NCBI RefSeq assembly: GCF_000478275.1
Contig: NZ_ASJB01000015.1
Coordinates: forward strand, 1-64,000
Direction of reading: 5' to 3'
Length of the DNA: 64,000 nucleotides
DNA from: Amycolatopsis orientalis DSM 40040 = KCTC 9412
Lineage (GTDB): Bacteria; Actinomycetota; Actinomycetes; Mycobacteriales; Pseudonocardiaceae
Of this stretch, positions 53,277 through 62,800 are shown in pieces. Every line of letters starts with the position of its first letter. Position 1 is the stretch's first letter. The notes under the pieces are model-generated. The model was not told the origin of the DNA, made no database searches, and was given only the letters and a program-made list of their open reading frames with translations. The position numbers were made by a program, and so were the translations under genes.

Positions 53277-53323
53277 GTGAAGGCTCCCTTCACTGCGTCG
53301 GACGCGGCGAAGGAAGCCTTCAC
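53277..53323. repeat. Imperfect family-A hairpin (A7)
   Basis: GTGAAGGCTCCCTTCACTGCGTC pairs imperfectly with the 24 bases that follow, which end GAAGGAAGCCTTCAC. It resembles the outer arms of the element at 21.6 kb. Confidence 0.65.
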
Positions 53324-53899
53324 ATACTCCCGAAGCCTCCGCGAAGCACCCGAAGACGCCTTCGCACACTCCGGACACGAGGCCCTGAGAGCGCCTGTAA
53401 GCGTCCGAGAGGCCCCAGGGGGCCATCTGGCCTAGAGCGGCCCCGACCAGCGCGGAGCGCGGCAGACAGAGGTCTGGACCACCCCGTTCGTGCTACGCAC
53501 AGTGTCACGGACCGCAACAAGATCAAGCCCGCCGGAACCGGCCCTCCGGAGGCGCCCCGGCGCTTCCGGAGCGTTACCATAACGGTTACCGAGCGAAGCG
53601 ATCATGACCCTCCGCGAAGTTGATCAAGCCCCATGCCGGAGGGGGTTTTCGCGCTCCGATGGGCCACCGTCCAGCGGTCCCGGGAAGCGGCACCGGCAGG
53701 TGCACGGCCCATCTGCACAGTCGGTTGGACCCCGGTAACTCAAGTGCATCGCGTTCATTTGGCGATGTGTTAGCCACCGGCTGTGTACTAGCCCGATCGT
53801 GTTACAACGAACTCCCTGAGTAACTACTCGTTTGAGATAGATACCCGTTCGATCCCCCCGCGAAGGCCTCAGGGCGGCTACAGTGCCATCGACGACACC

Positions 53900-53939
53900 A
53901 CTTTCGGTCTAAAGCTGGCGCGGCTAAACGGCCGAAAGT
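53900..53939. promoter_or_regulatory. Hairpin in the response regulator leader
   Basis: ACTTTCGG and CCGAAAGT form an eight-pair stem around a 24-nt loop with an inner AGC/GCT pair. It ends 33 bp before the AGGGAGG ribosome site of the response regulator, so it may be an operator or attenuator. Confidence 0.4.
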
Positions 53940-53985
53940 CCCGGTGCCGGTCGGGGGGCACGACCGACTCCAGGGAGGTAGTGAC

Positions 53986-54702
53986 GTGGCTACCGTCGGC
54001 ATTTCTCAGGCCGTCCGATCCACGCCAGCCGGTTCATTGCCGGCGAGCATGGTTCCGCACCCGCGGGAAGAGCTTTTTTCCGTGTTGGTGGTCGATGACC
54101 ACCCGCTGTTGAGGGAGGCAATCTCAGCAAGACTCGCACAGATGGGTGCGGGCACCGTCCACGAGGCCGCCACGGTGGCCGAGGCGAGGGCGCGAGCACA
54201 GGCCACTGGGCCTTGTGATCTGGCGATCCTCGATCTCGGACTGCCGGATGGCAGCGGCATCGAGCTGGTTACGGAACTCCGTAGCCATGGCTGGCCTCGA
54301 GTAGTGGTGCTCGCTTCATCAGACGACCCGTACGCGGTCAGGTCGGCGTTCCAGGCCGGCGCCCAGGCATACCTGCTCAAGTCGGCATCGCCGGTCGTAG
54401 TGACCGACGGCGTCCGCAGGGTGCTCGAGGGCGGCGTCTACGCGGACCCGAGCGTCGCACCGGTCCTGGCCACCGGCACCCGAGTCGCCGGCACCGACAA
54501 CACCCCGCGCGAGCTTTCGGCGCGCGAGGTCGAGGTGCTGCAGCTCGTCGCCGACGGCCAGTCCAACAAGGAGATCGGTGAGGAACTCAGCCTCTCCGCT
54601 CTCACGGTGAAGTCTCACCTCTCCCGCATCGGGCGCAAGCTCGGCACGGGTGACCGGGCTCAGATGGTGGCGCTGGCCATGCGTGCCGGCGTGATCCGCT
54701 GA
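53986..54702 (+). CDS. Orphan LuxR-type response regulator
   Basis: 238 residues, GTG behind AGGGAGG. Receiver domain about 30-145: VVDDHPLLRE, phospho-Asp in LAILDLGLPDGSG, Thr/Ser and Lys in VLASSDDP and YLLKSASP. LuxR/FixJ helix-turn-helix about 170-232: ELSAREVEVLQLVADGQSNKEIGEELSLSALTVKSHLSRI. No histidine kinase is near. An unusual N-terminal extension of about 30 residues precedes the receiver domain. Confidence 0.92.
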   Translation: MATVGISQAVRSTPAGSLPASMVPHPREELFSVLVVDDHPLLREAISARLAQMGAGTVHEAATVAEARARAQATGPCDLAILDLGLPDGSGIELVTELRSHGWPRVVVLASSDDPYAVRSAFQAGAQAYLLKSASPVVVTDGVRRVLEGGVYADPSVAPVLATGTRVAGTDNTPRELSAREVEVLQLVADGQSNKEIGEELSLSALTVKSHLSRIGRKLGTGDRAQMVALAMRAGVIR

Positions 54703-54770
54703 CAAAGGCGAACTGCCCTGCGGGGCGGGCGGACCAGGCGCGGCCCGCTCGTCCCGTAGGGTCTTCACCT

Positions 54771-56036
54771 ATGGAAGGCGACCGACCCGGAGAACCGCAG
54801 ACGGACTCGAAGACCGCCACCGACGACGTCGGTGGGCCGGTTCTGTTACGCGAGCCCGCCGAGGGCACTCCACCGGTGATCGCCGACGCGACAGCCCTCG
54901 CCGAAGCCTGCGTGAAGATCGCGGGCGGCAGCGGGGCCATCGCGGTGGACACCGAACGCGCGTCCGGCTACCGGTACTGGCCGAAGGCCTATCTGGTGCA
55001 GCTGCGCCGTGAAGGTGCCGGTTCCTTCCTCATCGACCCCATTCCGCTCGAAGGGCAGCTCGAACCCCTCGCGGAAGTGCTCAACAACGCCGAATGGGTG
55101 CTGCACGCGGCCTCACAGGACCTGCCGTGCCTCGCCGAACTCGACCTGCGCCCGAAGAGCCTGTTCGACACCGAACTCGCCGGGCGTCTCGCCGGGTACG
55201 AACGCGTCGCCCTCGGCACCCTCGTCGAACTCCTCCTCGGCTACCAGCTGGAGAAGGGGCACAGCGCCGCCGACTGGTCGAAGCGCCCGCTCCCGGTCGA
55301 CTGGCTCAACTACGCCGCCCTCGACGTCGAGCTGCTCATCGAACTGCGCGAGAAGCTCGAAGCCGACCTGGCCGCCCAGGGCAAGCTCGAATGGGCCCAG
55401 CAGGAGTTCGAGGCCGTCCGCACCGCGCCGCCGCCCGCGCCGAGGGCCGAGCCGTGGCGCCGGACGTCCGGGGTGCACAAGATCCGCAGTGCCCGAGGGC
55501 TCGCCGCGGTACGCGAACTGTGGCAGGCACGCGACGAACTCGCCCGCAAACGGGACAGGGCACCGAGCCGGATCCTGCCCGACAGCGCGATCATCAACGC
55601 CGTCACCGCGGATCCGAAGACCGTCGAACAACTGCAGGCGTTGCCGGTGTTCAGCGGCCGGGTCCAGCGCAAGTACACCGCGAGCTGGCTGCGGCATCTG
55701 CAGAACGCCCGCTCGCTCCCGGCCGACGAACTGCCGACCCCTGCCCAGCAGACCGACGGCCCGCCGCCGGTGAACCGCTGGTCGGACAAGGATCCCGACG
55801 CCGCCGCCCGGCTTTCGGCCGCCCGTGCCGCACTGGCCGCGATCGCGGAGGAGCGCCGGCTGCCGGTGGAGAACCTGCTGCTGCCGGAACTCGTCCGCCG
55901 CACCTGCTGGCGCCCGCCCGCCGACCTCAGCGAGGACTCGGTCGCGAAGGTCCTCGGCGACGGCGGTGCCCGGCCGTGGCAGATCGAACTCACCGTGGCG
56001 GTGCTGAGCAAGGCGCTCCAAGCCACCGCCGCCTGA
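54771..56036 (+). CDS. rnd: Ribonuclease D-like 3'-5' exonuclease
   Basis: 421 residues. DEDD exonuclease domain 45-215 with VDTERASGYRY (DxE), VLHAASQDLPCLAEL (second Asp) and YAALDVELL (YxxxD). Two HRDC-type helical regions follow (about 240-310 and 340-415). Trims the 3' ends of tRNA and other stable RNA. Its place after DUF3000 matches Rv2681. Confidence 0.93.
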   Translation: MEGDRPGEPQTDSKTATDDVGGPVLLREPAEGTPPVIADATALAEACVKIAGGSGAIAVDTERASGYRYWPKAYLVQLRREGAGSFLIDPIPLEGQLEPLAEVLNNAEWVLHAASQDLPCLAELDLRPKSLFDTELAGRLAGYERVALGTLVELLLGYQLEKGHSAADWSKRPLPVDWLNYAALDVELLIELREKLEADLAAQGKLEWAQQEFEAVRTAPPPAPRAEPWRRTSGVHKIRSARGLAAVRELWQARDELARKRDRAPSRILPDSAIINAVTADPKTVEQLQALPVFSGRVQRKYTASWLRHLQNARSLPADELPTPAQQTDGPPPVNRWSDKDPDAAARLSAARAALAAIAEERRLPVENLLLPELVRRTCWRPPADLSEDSVAKVLGDGGARPWQIELTVAVLSKALQATAA

Positions 56037-56042
56037 CGGGAG

Positions 56043-56115
56043 CCGAAGGACGCCTTCGCCGCATCTCACGCGGCGAAGGACGCTTTCGTCTCATCGCATG
56101 AGGGGAAAGGCCCCT
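56043..56115. terminator. Compound family-A palindrome (A6)
   Basis: Contains CTTCGCCGC-ATCTCAC-GCGGCGAAG as a perfect inner hairpin and an outer GAAGGACG / AAAGGCCCCTTC half. It lies between the convergent rnd and tetR genes. Confidence 0.75.
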
Positions 56116-56772
56116 TCAGCTCTCCAGTAGGGACCGGGCCGAAGCACGCAGTCCGGCGTCCGGTTCCCCGAGACCGGCGAGCCTCAGCACGCTGTCGGCA
56201 CCTTCGACGGCGTGCGCCTCGACGTCCAGATCCGGCCGGTCGCGCCGGACGATCGCGATGCTCTCCACGAGCCCGAAAACAAGGTCGGTCCGGATCCCCG
56301 ACAGGTCACCGGGGACCCCGGCCGCCGCGACGAGCGCGCCGTAGACGCGTTTGAGTTCCGCCCGCTCGGCCCGGAACCGGGCCAGCCTCGGCGACGAGAT
56401 CTCCGGCAGGAGGTACAGGGCGCCGAGGTTGTGCCGCGCGCTGCCGAGCAGCTGGATGTCCGCGTAAGCCAGCGCCCACAGCCGCGTGCCGACCGGCGCG
56501 TGCTCGGCCGAGAGCCCGCCCGCGACGTCGAGCGACGGCCGGACGGTGTCCTCCAGCAACGCGGCGAGAATGTCCTCTTTGGACGGAAAGTGGTAGTAGA
56601 GCGACGCCTGGCGCAGGCCGGCGCGTTCGGCGATGGCCCGTGTGGTCGTCGCCGCGTAGCCGGCTCCGGTGAACAGCTCCCCCGCCGCGTCCAAGACCGC
56701 GAGCCGCGCCTCCCGCTTGCTCGCCGCCGCGCCACTGGCCCTCGGTCTGCCCACCCCGGTCGTTTTCGTCAT
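56116..56772 (-). CDS. TetR/AcrR-family regulator
   Basis: 218 residues. Helix-turn-helix at about 20-66: RLAVLDAAGELFTGAGYAATTTRAIAERAGLRQASLYYHFPSKEDIL. The C-terminal ligand domain is divergent. Divergent from the permease gene; two inverted repeats lie between the starts. It is the obvious candidate for controlling the permease-carboxylase operon, perhaps with guanidine or a related compound as ligand. Confidence 0.92.
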   Translation of the reverse strand: MTKTTGVGRPRASGAAASKREARLAVLDAAGELFTGAGYAATTTRAIAERAGLRQASLYYHFPSKEDILAALLEDTVRPSLDVAGGLSAEHAPVGTRLWALAYADIQLLGSARHNLGALYLLPEISSPRLARFRAERAELKRVYGALVAAAGVPGDLSGIRTDLVFGLVESIAIVRRDRPDLDVEAHAVEGADSVLRLAGLGEPDAGLRASARSLLES

Positions 56773-56832
56773 CTATCCGATCCTGCCATTTCTTCGCGGC
56801 GATCTTTGTTACGTCCGGTGGTCGGCCCAGGT

Positions 56833-56846
56833 TACCGAATCCGGTA
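56833..56846. promoter_or_regulatory. Candidate TetR operator 1
   Basis: TACCG-AATC-CGGTA, an exact 5-bp inverted repeat 61 bp from the tetR start. Confidence 0.45.
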
Positions 56847-56899
56847 GTTGTTAACACCGCGCTTACCCCGCGGAGATCAGAAGGACCCCGCACGCGCTT

Positions 56900-56923
56900 A
56901 ATTTCGGTCGGCCGATCGAAATT
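56900..56923. promoter_or_regulatory. Candidate TetR operator 2
   Basis: A 24-bp inverted repeat (AATTTCG at 56900, CGAAATT at 56917, TCGGCCGA in the centre), palindromic at 22 of 24 positions. It lies 28 bp before the permease start, where binding would block transcription. Confidence 0.6.
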
Positions 56924-56950
56924 CGGTCCTTCAGACAGGAGCCCCCGCAA

Positions 56951-58417
56951 ATGCCCGCCGAAGACCTTTCCGCCTTCGGGTACCGCCAAGAACTCCGCCG
57001 GACGCTCGGCGGCTTCTCGGCCTTCGCCGCCGGTTTCTCCTTCGTTTCCATCCTGACCACGGTGTTCCAGCTCTTCGCCTTCGGCTATTCCTTCGGCGAC
57101 ACGCTGTTCTTCTGGACCTGGCCGCTGGTACTCGCCGGGCAAATGCTCGTCGCACTCAGCTTCGCCGAACTCGCCGCCCGTTTCCCGCTGGCCGGTTCCG
57201 TTTACCAGTGGGCGAAACACCTGTCGCCCGGATTCGCGGGCTGGCTCGCGGGCTGGATGATGTTGCTGGGCTGTGTCGTCGCGCTCGCCGCGGCCGCGAT
57301 CGCGCTGCAGGTGGTGCTCCCCTCGGTCTGGAGCGGGTTCCAGCTCGTCGGCGGCGACCCGGCGGTGACGTCGCCGACCGGCGCCACCAACGCGGTCCTG
57401 CTCGGCGCCCTGCTGATCGTGTTCACCACGGCGGTCAACGCCGGCGGCGTGCGGCTCATGGCGCGGATCAACGACGTCGGCGTCGCGGCCGAACTCGCCG
57501 GCGTCCTGGTGCTGATCGCCGGCCTGGCGTTGTTCGCCGTCCGCGGCCCGCAGGTCGTGCTCCAGCCGGCGGGCGAAAACCCGGGCGTGGGCGGCGTTCT
57601 CGCTTCGGCACTCATGGCCGCGTACGTCCTGTACGGTTTCGACACCGCCGCCTCCGTCGCCGAGGAGACCAAGGACGCCCGCCGCACGGCCCCGCGCGCC
57701 GTGCTCCGCGCGCTCCTGATCTCCGGGCTCGGCGGGCTCGCGGTCGTCCTCACCGCGCTGATGGCGGCCCCGAGCCTGACTGACGGGCAACTGGCCGGGA
57801 AGGGCCTGCCGTACGTCATCACGGCCGTCTTCGGTGACACGCTCGGCAGGATCTTCCTCGCCGACGTCGCGATCGCGGTCGTCGTCTGTACCCTGACCAT
57901 CCAGACCGGCACCGTCCGGCTGATCTACGCGATGGCCCGCGACGGCGCGCTTCCCGGCGCACACCGGCTTTCCGCGGTCAACGCCCGCACCGGGACCCCG
58001 ATCGCGCCCGCGATCCTGTCCGGCGCGCTCGCCATCGGACTGCTGCTGCTGAACCTCGGGAATCCCACCGTCTTCAGCACCATCACCGGCACCTCGGTGG
58101 TCGTGGTCTACCTCGCCTACCTCCTGGTGACCGGACCGCTGCTGAGGCGGCGCCGCCAGGGTCGCTTCACCGCCGAGCCCGGCCACTTCTCCCTGGGACG
58201 ATGGGCTATTCCGGTCAACGTCGCGGCAGTAGGGTACGGCGCGATGATGATCGTCAACATCGCTTGGCCACGAGCCGAGATCTACGACCTCGCGGGCACC
58301 GGCTCCGTCTGGGTCCGGTTGTTCCCGATCGAGTTCGTCGGCGCCGCGCTGCTCACCGGCTACCTCTGCTGGCGCCGCCGCTCCGCGCTCACCACGGTTC
58401 CCGTCCCCACGATCTGA
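56951..58417 (+). CDS. APC-family permease
   Basis: 488 residues, about twelve membrane helices, ATG behind AGGAG. N-terminal GYRQELRRTLGGFSAFAAGFSFVSILTTVFQLFAFGYSFG is the APC-superfamily start seen in amino-acid/choline-type permeases; the consensus loop YGFDTAASVAEETKDARRTAPRA is clear. Upstream of the guanidine-type genes it probably imports guanidine, urea or a small amine (inference from context). Confidence 0.9.
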   Translation: MPAEDLSAFGYRQELRRTLGGFSAFAAGFSFVSILTTVFQLFAFGYSFGDTLFFWTWPLVLAGQMLVALSFAELAARFPLAGSVYQWAKHLSPGFAGWLAGWMMLLGCVVALAAAAIALQVVLPSVWSGFQLVGGDPAVTSPTGATNAVLLGALLIVFTTAVNAGGVRLMARINDVGVAAELAGVLVLIAGLALFAVRGPQVVLQPAGENPGVGGVLASALMAAYVLYGFDTAASVAEETKDARRTAPRAVLRALLISGLGGLAVVLTALMAAPSLTDGQLAGKGLPYVITAVFGDTLGRIFLADVAIAVVVCTLTIQTGTVRLIYAMARDGALPGAHRLSAVNARTGTPIAPAILSGALAIGLLLLNLGNPTVFSTITGTSVVVVYLAYLLVTGPLLRRRRQGRFTAEPGHFSLGRWAIPVNVAAVGYGAMMIVNIAWPRAEIYDLAGTGSVWVRLFPIEFVGAALLTGYLCWRRRSALTTVPVPTI

Positions 58418-58428
58418 AGGAAGGTTCC

Positions 58429-59262
58429 ATGAGCACGACATCGACCACGTACGGCGCTCGCGACCACGCCCGCGCCCAGGCGGGAAAGGTCGCCGACGCG
58501 ATGCCGTCCATCCCGGCGTCCACCTGGCCGGATCCGCCGCCCGGGATCGACCCGGCCAAGCTGGTCTGGGCCGAGACCGTCGCCGGTGGCGGCTACACGC
58601 ACAAGGTCCTCGCCCGCGGCACCGAACTCCGGCTGACCGACGTCGAGGGCGACGCCTGCGCGCATCTGCTGCTGTTCAACGCCGACCAGCCGTGGGAGCG
58701 GCTGAACGTCGCGGACACGGTGAAGGTCCAGTGGAACGCCTACCTCGGCGAAGGGATGGCGCTGCTGTCCGATCAGGCCCGCGTGCTCGCGACGGTCGTC
58801 ACCGACGAGAGCGGCGAGCACGACGCCCTGTGCGGAACGTCCACTGTGGACGGAAACGCCGAACGGTACGGTGACGGCAGTCCGCAGGGCGGTTCGCCGT
58901 CGGGGAACGCGCTGTTCACCCTGGCCGCGGCGAAACACGGCCTCTCCCCTCGCGATCTCCCGCCGAGCCTGTCCTTCTTCCAGGGTGTCCACGTCGAGGC
59001 CGACGGCGGGCTGACCTTCACCGGCTCGGCCGGACCGGGCAAATCCGTGGTCCTGCGGACCGAACTCCCGGCCGTCGTCCTGATCGCCAATGTCGCGCAT
59101 CCGCTCGACCCGCGTCCGGACTACACGGTCACCCCGTTGCGCGTCCTCGCCCAGCGCGGCACTCCGTCCACTCCGGACAGTCCTGAATGGACGGCGACAC
59201 CGGAAGCCCAGCGCGCCTTCGAGAACACCGCCGACTACCTCACCGCCAGGGGGATGGCATGA
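58429..59262 (+). CDS. cgdA: UAAP1 (DUF1989), carboxyguanidine deiminase subunit
   Basis: 277 residues, ATG behind GAAGGAAGG. DUF1989 protein of the urea-amidolyase-associated type 1: GTELRLTDVEGDACAHLLLFNA, Cys-containing DALCGTSTVDGNAERYG and LPPSLSFFQGVHV. Such proteins, long annotated as urea-associated, were shown to form a two-subunit carboxyguanidine deiminase making allophanate from carboxyguanidine. Its TGA overlaps the ATG of the next gene. Confidence 0.88.
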   Translation: MSTTSTTYGARDHARAQAGKVADAMPSIPASTWPDPPPGIDPAKLVWAETVAGGGYTHKVLARGTELRLTDVEGDACAHLLLFNADQPWERLNVADTVKVQWNAYLGEGMALLSDQARVLATVVTDESGEHDALCGTSTVDGNAERYGDGSPQGGSPSGNALFTLAAAKHGLSPRDLPPSLSFFQGVHVEADGGLTFTGSAGPGKSVVLRTELPAVVLIANVAHPLDPRPDYTVTPLRVLAQRGTPSTPDSPEWTATPEAQRAFENTADYLTARGMA

Positions 59263-59876
59263 CCACCACGATCATCTCCGACACCGAGGTCCCCGCGCGG
59301 GCGCCGTATTCCACCGTCCTCCGGCGCGGTGAGACCCTCTCGATCATCGACCTCGGCGGCAACCAGGCCGTCGACTTCCTCTGCTACGACGCCGCCGACA
59401 CGGCGAAGAGGTACTCCGCGGCCGCCACGATCGCCGCGCAGCGCAACATCTTCCTCACCACCGGCAGTGTGCTGCGCACCGGCGAGGGCGCGCCGCTGCT
59501 GACCGTCGTCGAGGACACCTGCGGGCGGCACGACACCCTCGGCGGTGCCTGCAGCAAGGAGTCGAACAGCCTCCGGTACGGCCAGCACACGCGGTACCAG
59601 CACGCCTGTGTGGAGAACTTCCTCACCGAGGGCGCGAAATGGGGTCTCGGCAAACGGGACCTGGTCAGCAATGTCAACTGGTACATGAACGTCCCGGTCG
59701 AACAGGACGGCACGCTCGGCATCGTCGACGGCATCTCCGCGCCCGGTCTCGAAGTCAAGCTCCGCGCCGAGACCGACGTCCTGGTGCTCGTGTCGAACTG
59801 CCCGCAGATCAACAATCCCTGCAACGGTTTCGACCCGACGCCGGTCAGGATGATCGTCACCGGTGGTGGCGAGTGA
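59259..59876 (+). CDS. cgdB: UAAP2 (DUF1989), carboxyguanidine deiminase subunit
   Basis: 205 residues, ATGA overlap with UAAP1. RRGETLSIIDLGGNQAVDFLCYDA, EDTCGRHDTLGGACSKESNSLRYG (Cys residues that probably bind a metal) and NVNWYMNVPVEQDG. Second subunit of the deiminase. Its stop overlaps the GTG of the carboxylase (GTGA), so the whole run is translationally coupled. Confidence 0.88.
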   Translation: MTTTIISDTEVPARAPYSTVLRRGETLSIIDLGGNQAVDFLCYDAADTAKRYSAAATIAAQRNIFLTTGSVLRTGEGAPLLTVVEDTCGRHDTLGGACSKESNSLRYGQHTRYQHACVENFLTEGAKWGLGKRDLVSNVNWYMNVPVEQDGTLGIVDGISAPGLEVKLRAETDVLVLVSNCPQINNPCNGFDPTPVRMIVTGGGE

Positions 59877-62800
59877 AGCTGCTCGTCGCCAACCGGGGGG
59901 AAATCGCGGTCCGGATCCTCCGGACCGCGAAGGAGATGGGCATTCCGACGGTCGCCGTCCATTCCGACGCCGACCGTGCGGCCGCGCACGTCCGGCTTGC
60001 CGACGAAGCCGTCCGGCTCGGCCCGGCAGCGGCGAGGGAGAGCTACCTCCTCGGCGACGCCATCATCGAGGCCGCGCTGAAGACCGGGGCCGACACGATC
60101 CATCCCGGCTACGGATTCCTGTCCGAGGACACCGCTTTCGCGAAGGCGGTGGAGGCGGCCGGGATCCGGTTCGCCGGGCCCACCGCGGCTCAGCTCGAAG
60201 TCTTCGGCAGCAAGCACACCGCGCGGGACAAGGCCGTGGCCGCCGGTGTCCCGTTGCTGCCGGGCACCGGACTGCTGGACACGCTCGCCGACGCCGAAGC
60301 GGCGGCCGCCGAGATCGGCTATCCGGTGATGCTCAAGGCCACCGGGGGTGGCGGCGGGATCGGCATGCGCGCCTGCGCTTCGGCGGAAGAACTGCGGGAC
60401 GCCTGGGACGCGGTCCAGAGCATCGCGGCGAAGAGCTTCTCGACCTCGGGGGTGTTCCTCGAACGGCTGGTGACCCGCGCCCGGCACGTCGAGGTGCAGG
60501 TGTTCGGCGACGGCGCGGGTGAGGTGCTGGCGCTGGGCACGCGGGACTGCACCCTGCAGCGGCGTAACCAGAAGGTGCTCGAAGAATGTCCCGCCCCGGG
60601 ACTTTCCGAGGCGATACACGGGAAACTGGTCTCGGCGGCCGTCGGCCTCTGCGCGTCGGTGCGCTACCGGTCGGCGGGCACGGTCGAATTCATCTACGAC
60701 CCGGTCCGGGAAGAGGCGGCCTTCCTCGAAGTGAACACGCGGCTTCAGGTCGAGCATCCGGTCACCGAAGCGGTCTACGGCATCGATCTGGTGGCGTGGA
60801 TGCTCCGGCTCGCCGACGGCGACACCGGGATGTTCGCCACCGCACCGGAACCACGCGGGCACGCGGTCGAGGCCCGGGTCTACGCCGAGGATCCGGCGGC
60901 GGGGCACCGGCCGAGCGCCGGCCTGCTGACCCGCGCCGATTTCCCCTCCGGGGTCCGCGTGGACACGTGGGTGGAAGCCGGGACGAAGGTGACCACGCAC
61001 TACGACCCCTTGCTGGCCAAGGTGATCGCCGTCGGCGAGGACCGGGACGGGGCATTGGCCGCGCTGGGCGCCGCGCTCGGGGAGAGCCGGGTGGACGGTG
61101 TCCGCACGAACCTCGGGCAGCTGCGCGCGGCCGCCGCGGACCCGCGGTTGCGTGCGGTCACGCACGACACCGCGACGCTCGACGCGATCACCGATCCCGA
61201 GCCGCGGATCGAGGTCCTGCGGGGCGGCACGATGACCACCGTGCAGGAATGGCCGGGACGGCTGGGCTTCTGGCACGTGGGCGTGCCGCCGAGCGGGCCG
61301 ATGGACGACCTTTCGCTCCGGCTGGGCAATCGCGCGCTGGGCAATCCGGAAGGCGCGCCCGGACTCGAGTGCACTGTGGACGGTGTCTCGCTGCGGTTCA
61401 CCGACACCGCAATCGTTTGCGTCACTGGTTCCCCGTCACCGGTCACCGTGAACGGCGAGACCGTTCCCCAGTGGACACCGGTCGAGGTGCCCGCGGGCGG
61501 CGTCCTCGACGTCGGTACGGGCACCGCCGGGCTCCGCGCGTACGTCCTCGTCCGTGGCGGGATCGACGTGCCTGCTTTCCTGGGCAGCGCGGCGACGTTC
61601 ACCCTCGGCGGTTTCGGCGGGCACGGCGGACGCGCGCTCGCGACCGGCGACGTCCTCTCCCCCGGGCCGCTGCCGGAGAACGCCGTCACCGGCCCGGTTC
61701 CCGAGGCCGAACGCCCCGTTTTCGGGACCCGTTGGGAGATCGGCGCGTCCGAGGGACCGCACGCCGCCCCGGAGTTCTTCACCCCGGACGACGTCGAAAC
61801 GTTCTACGCCACCGACTGGGAAGTGCACTTCAACTCCGCGCGCACCGGTGTCCGGCTCGTCGGGCCGCGGCCGCGCTGGGCACGGGAGGACGGCGGCGAG
61901 GCGGGCCTGCATCCGTCGAACATCCACGACACGCCGTACGCGATCGGCGCCGTCGACTACACCGGCGACCTGCCGATCCTGCTGGGCCCCGACGGGCCGA
62001 GCCTCGGCGGGTTCGTCTGCCCGGCGACCGTGGTGACCGGGCAGCGCTGGAAACTCGGCCAGCTGCGGCCGGGTGACACCGTGCGGTTCGTGCCGATCAC
62101 CATCGACCACGCGGCTTCGCTGCGGAAGGCCCCCGGTACGGCGGTCGAGGCGAGCCGGAAACCGATCGACGACGGCGGCATCTTCGGCCGTCTGTCCACA
62201 TCGGACGAAAACCCCGAGGTCACCTACCGGCGCAGCGGCGACGACAACCTGCTGATCGAGTACGGGCCGATGAAACTCGACCTGGCCTTGCGGATGCGGG
62301 TCCACGCGCTGGCCGACAGGCTGGCCGCGGAAGGCCTCGACGGTGTCGTCGACCTGACGCCGGGCATACGCTCGCTGCAGGTCCACGTCGATCCCGACGT
62401 GCTGCCGGTCTCGAAGCTGCTCGGCCTGGTGCGGGAGGTGGAGCACGAGCTGCCGCGCACCGGCGATCTCGTGGTGCCGAGCCGGACCGTACGGCTGCCG
62501 CTGTCCTGGGACGACCCGGCGACCCGCGAGGCGATCGAGCGGTACATGGCCGGCGTGCGCGACGACGCGCCGTGGTGCCCGTGGAACATCGAGTTCATCC
62601 GGCGGGTCAACGGTCTGTCCAGTGTGGACGATGTCTACCGGACGGTGTTCGACGCGGAATACCTGGTGCTGGGCCTGGGCGACGTGTATCTCGGCGCGCC
62701 GGTGGCCACTCCGCTGGACCCGCGGCACCGGCTGGTCACCACGAAGTACAACCCGGCACGCACCTGGACCGCGGAGAACTCCGTCGGCATCGGCGGTTCG

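Larger units (their letters stand above)
52746..53985. other. 1.24-kb gene-free region
   Basis: No frame on either strand looks coding: those present are short, lack ribosome sites and run through palindromes. It holds two family-C palindromes (52929-52969, 53027-53075), one family-A hairpin (53277-53323), a lower-GC section (about 53150-53230 and 53720-53860) and a hairpin just upstream of the response regulator. The length and structure would allow a small RNA or a long leader of the response regulator gene. Confidence 0.7.

Noticed and set aside
53239..53279. 6C-type small RNA (C-rich loop)
   Set aside because: One CCCCCC loop with a weak CCTTG/CAAGG stem exists, but the second C-rich hairpin of the motif is not adjacent.
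53190..53435. 81-residue plus-strand open frame in the gene-free region
   Set aside because: No ribosome site, unusual composition, and it runs through a palindrome.
56773..56950. Guanidine riboswitch before the permease gene
   Set aside because: I looked for the conserved elements of guanidine-I, -II and -III classes and did not find them; inverted repeats fit a TetR operator better.
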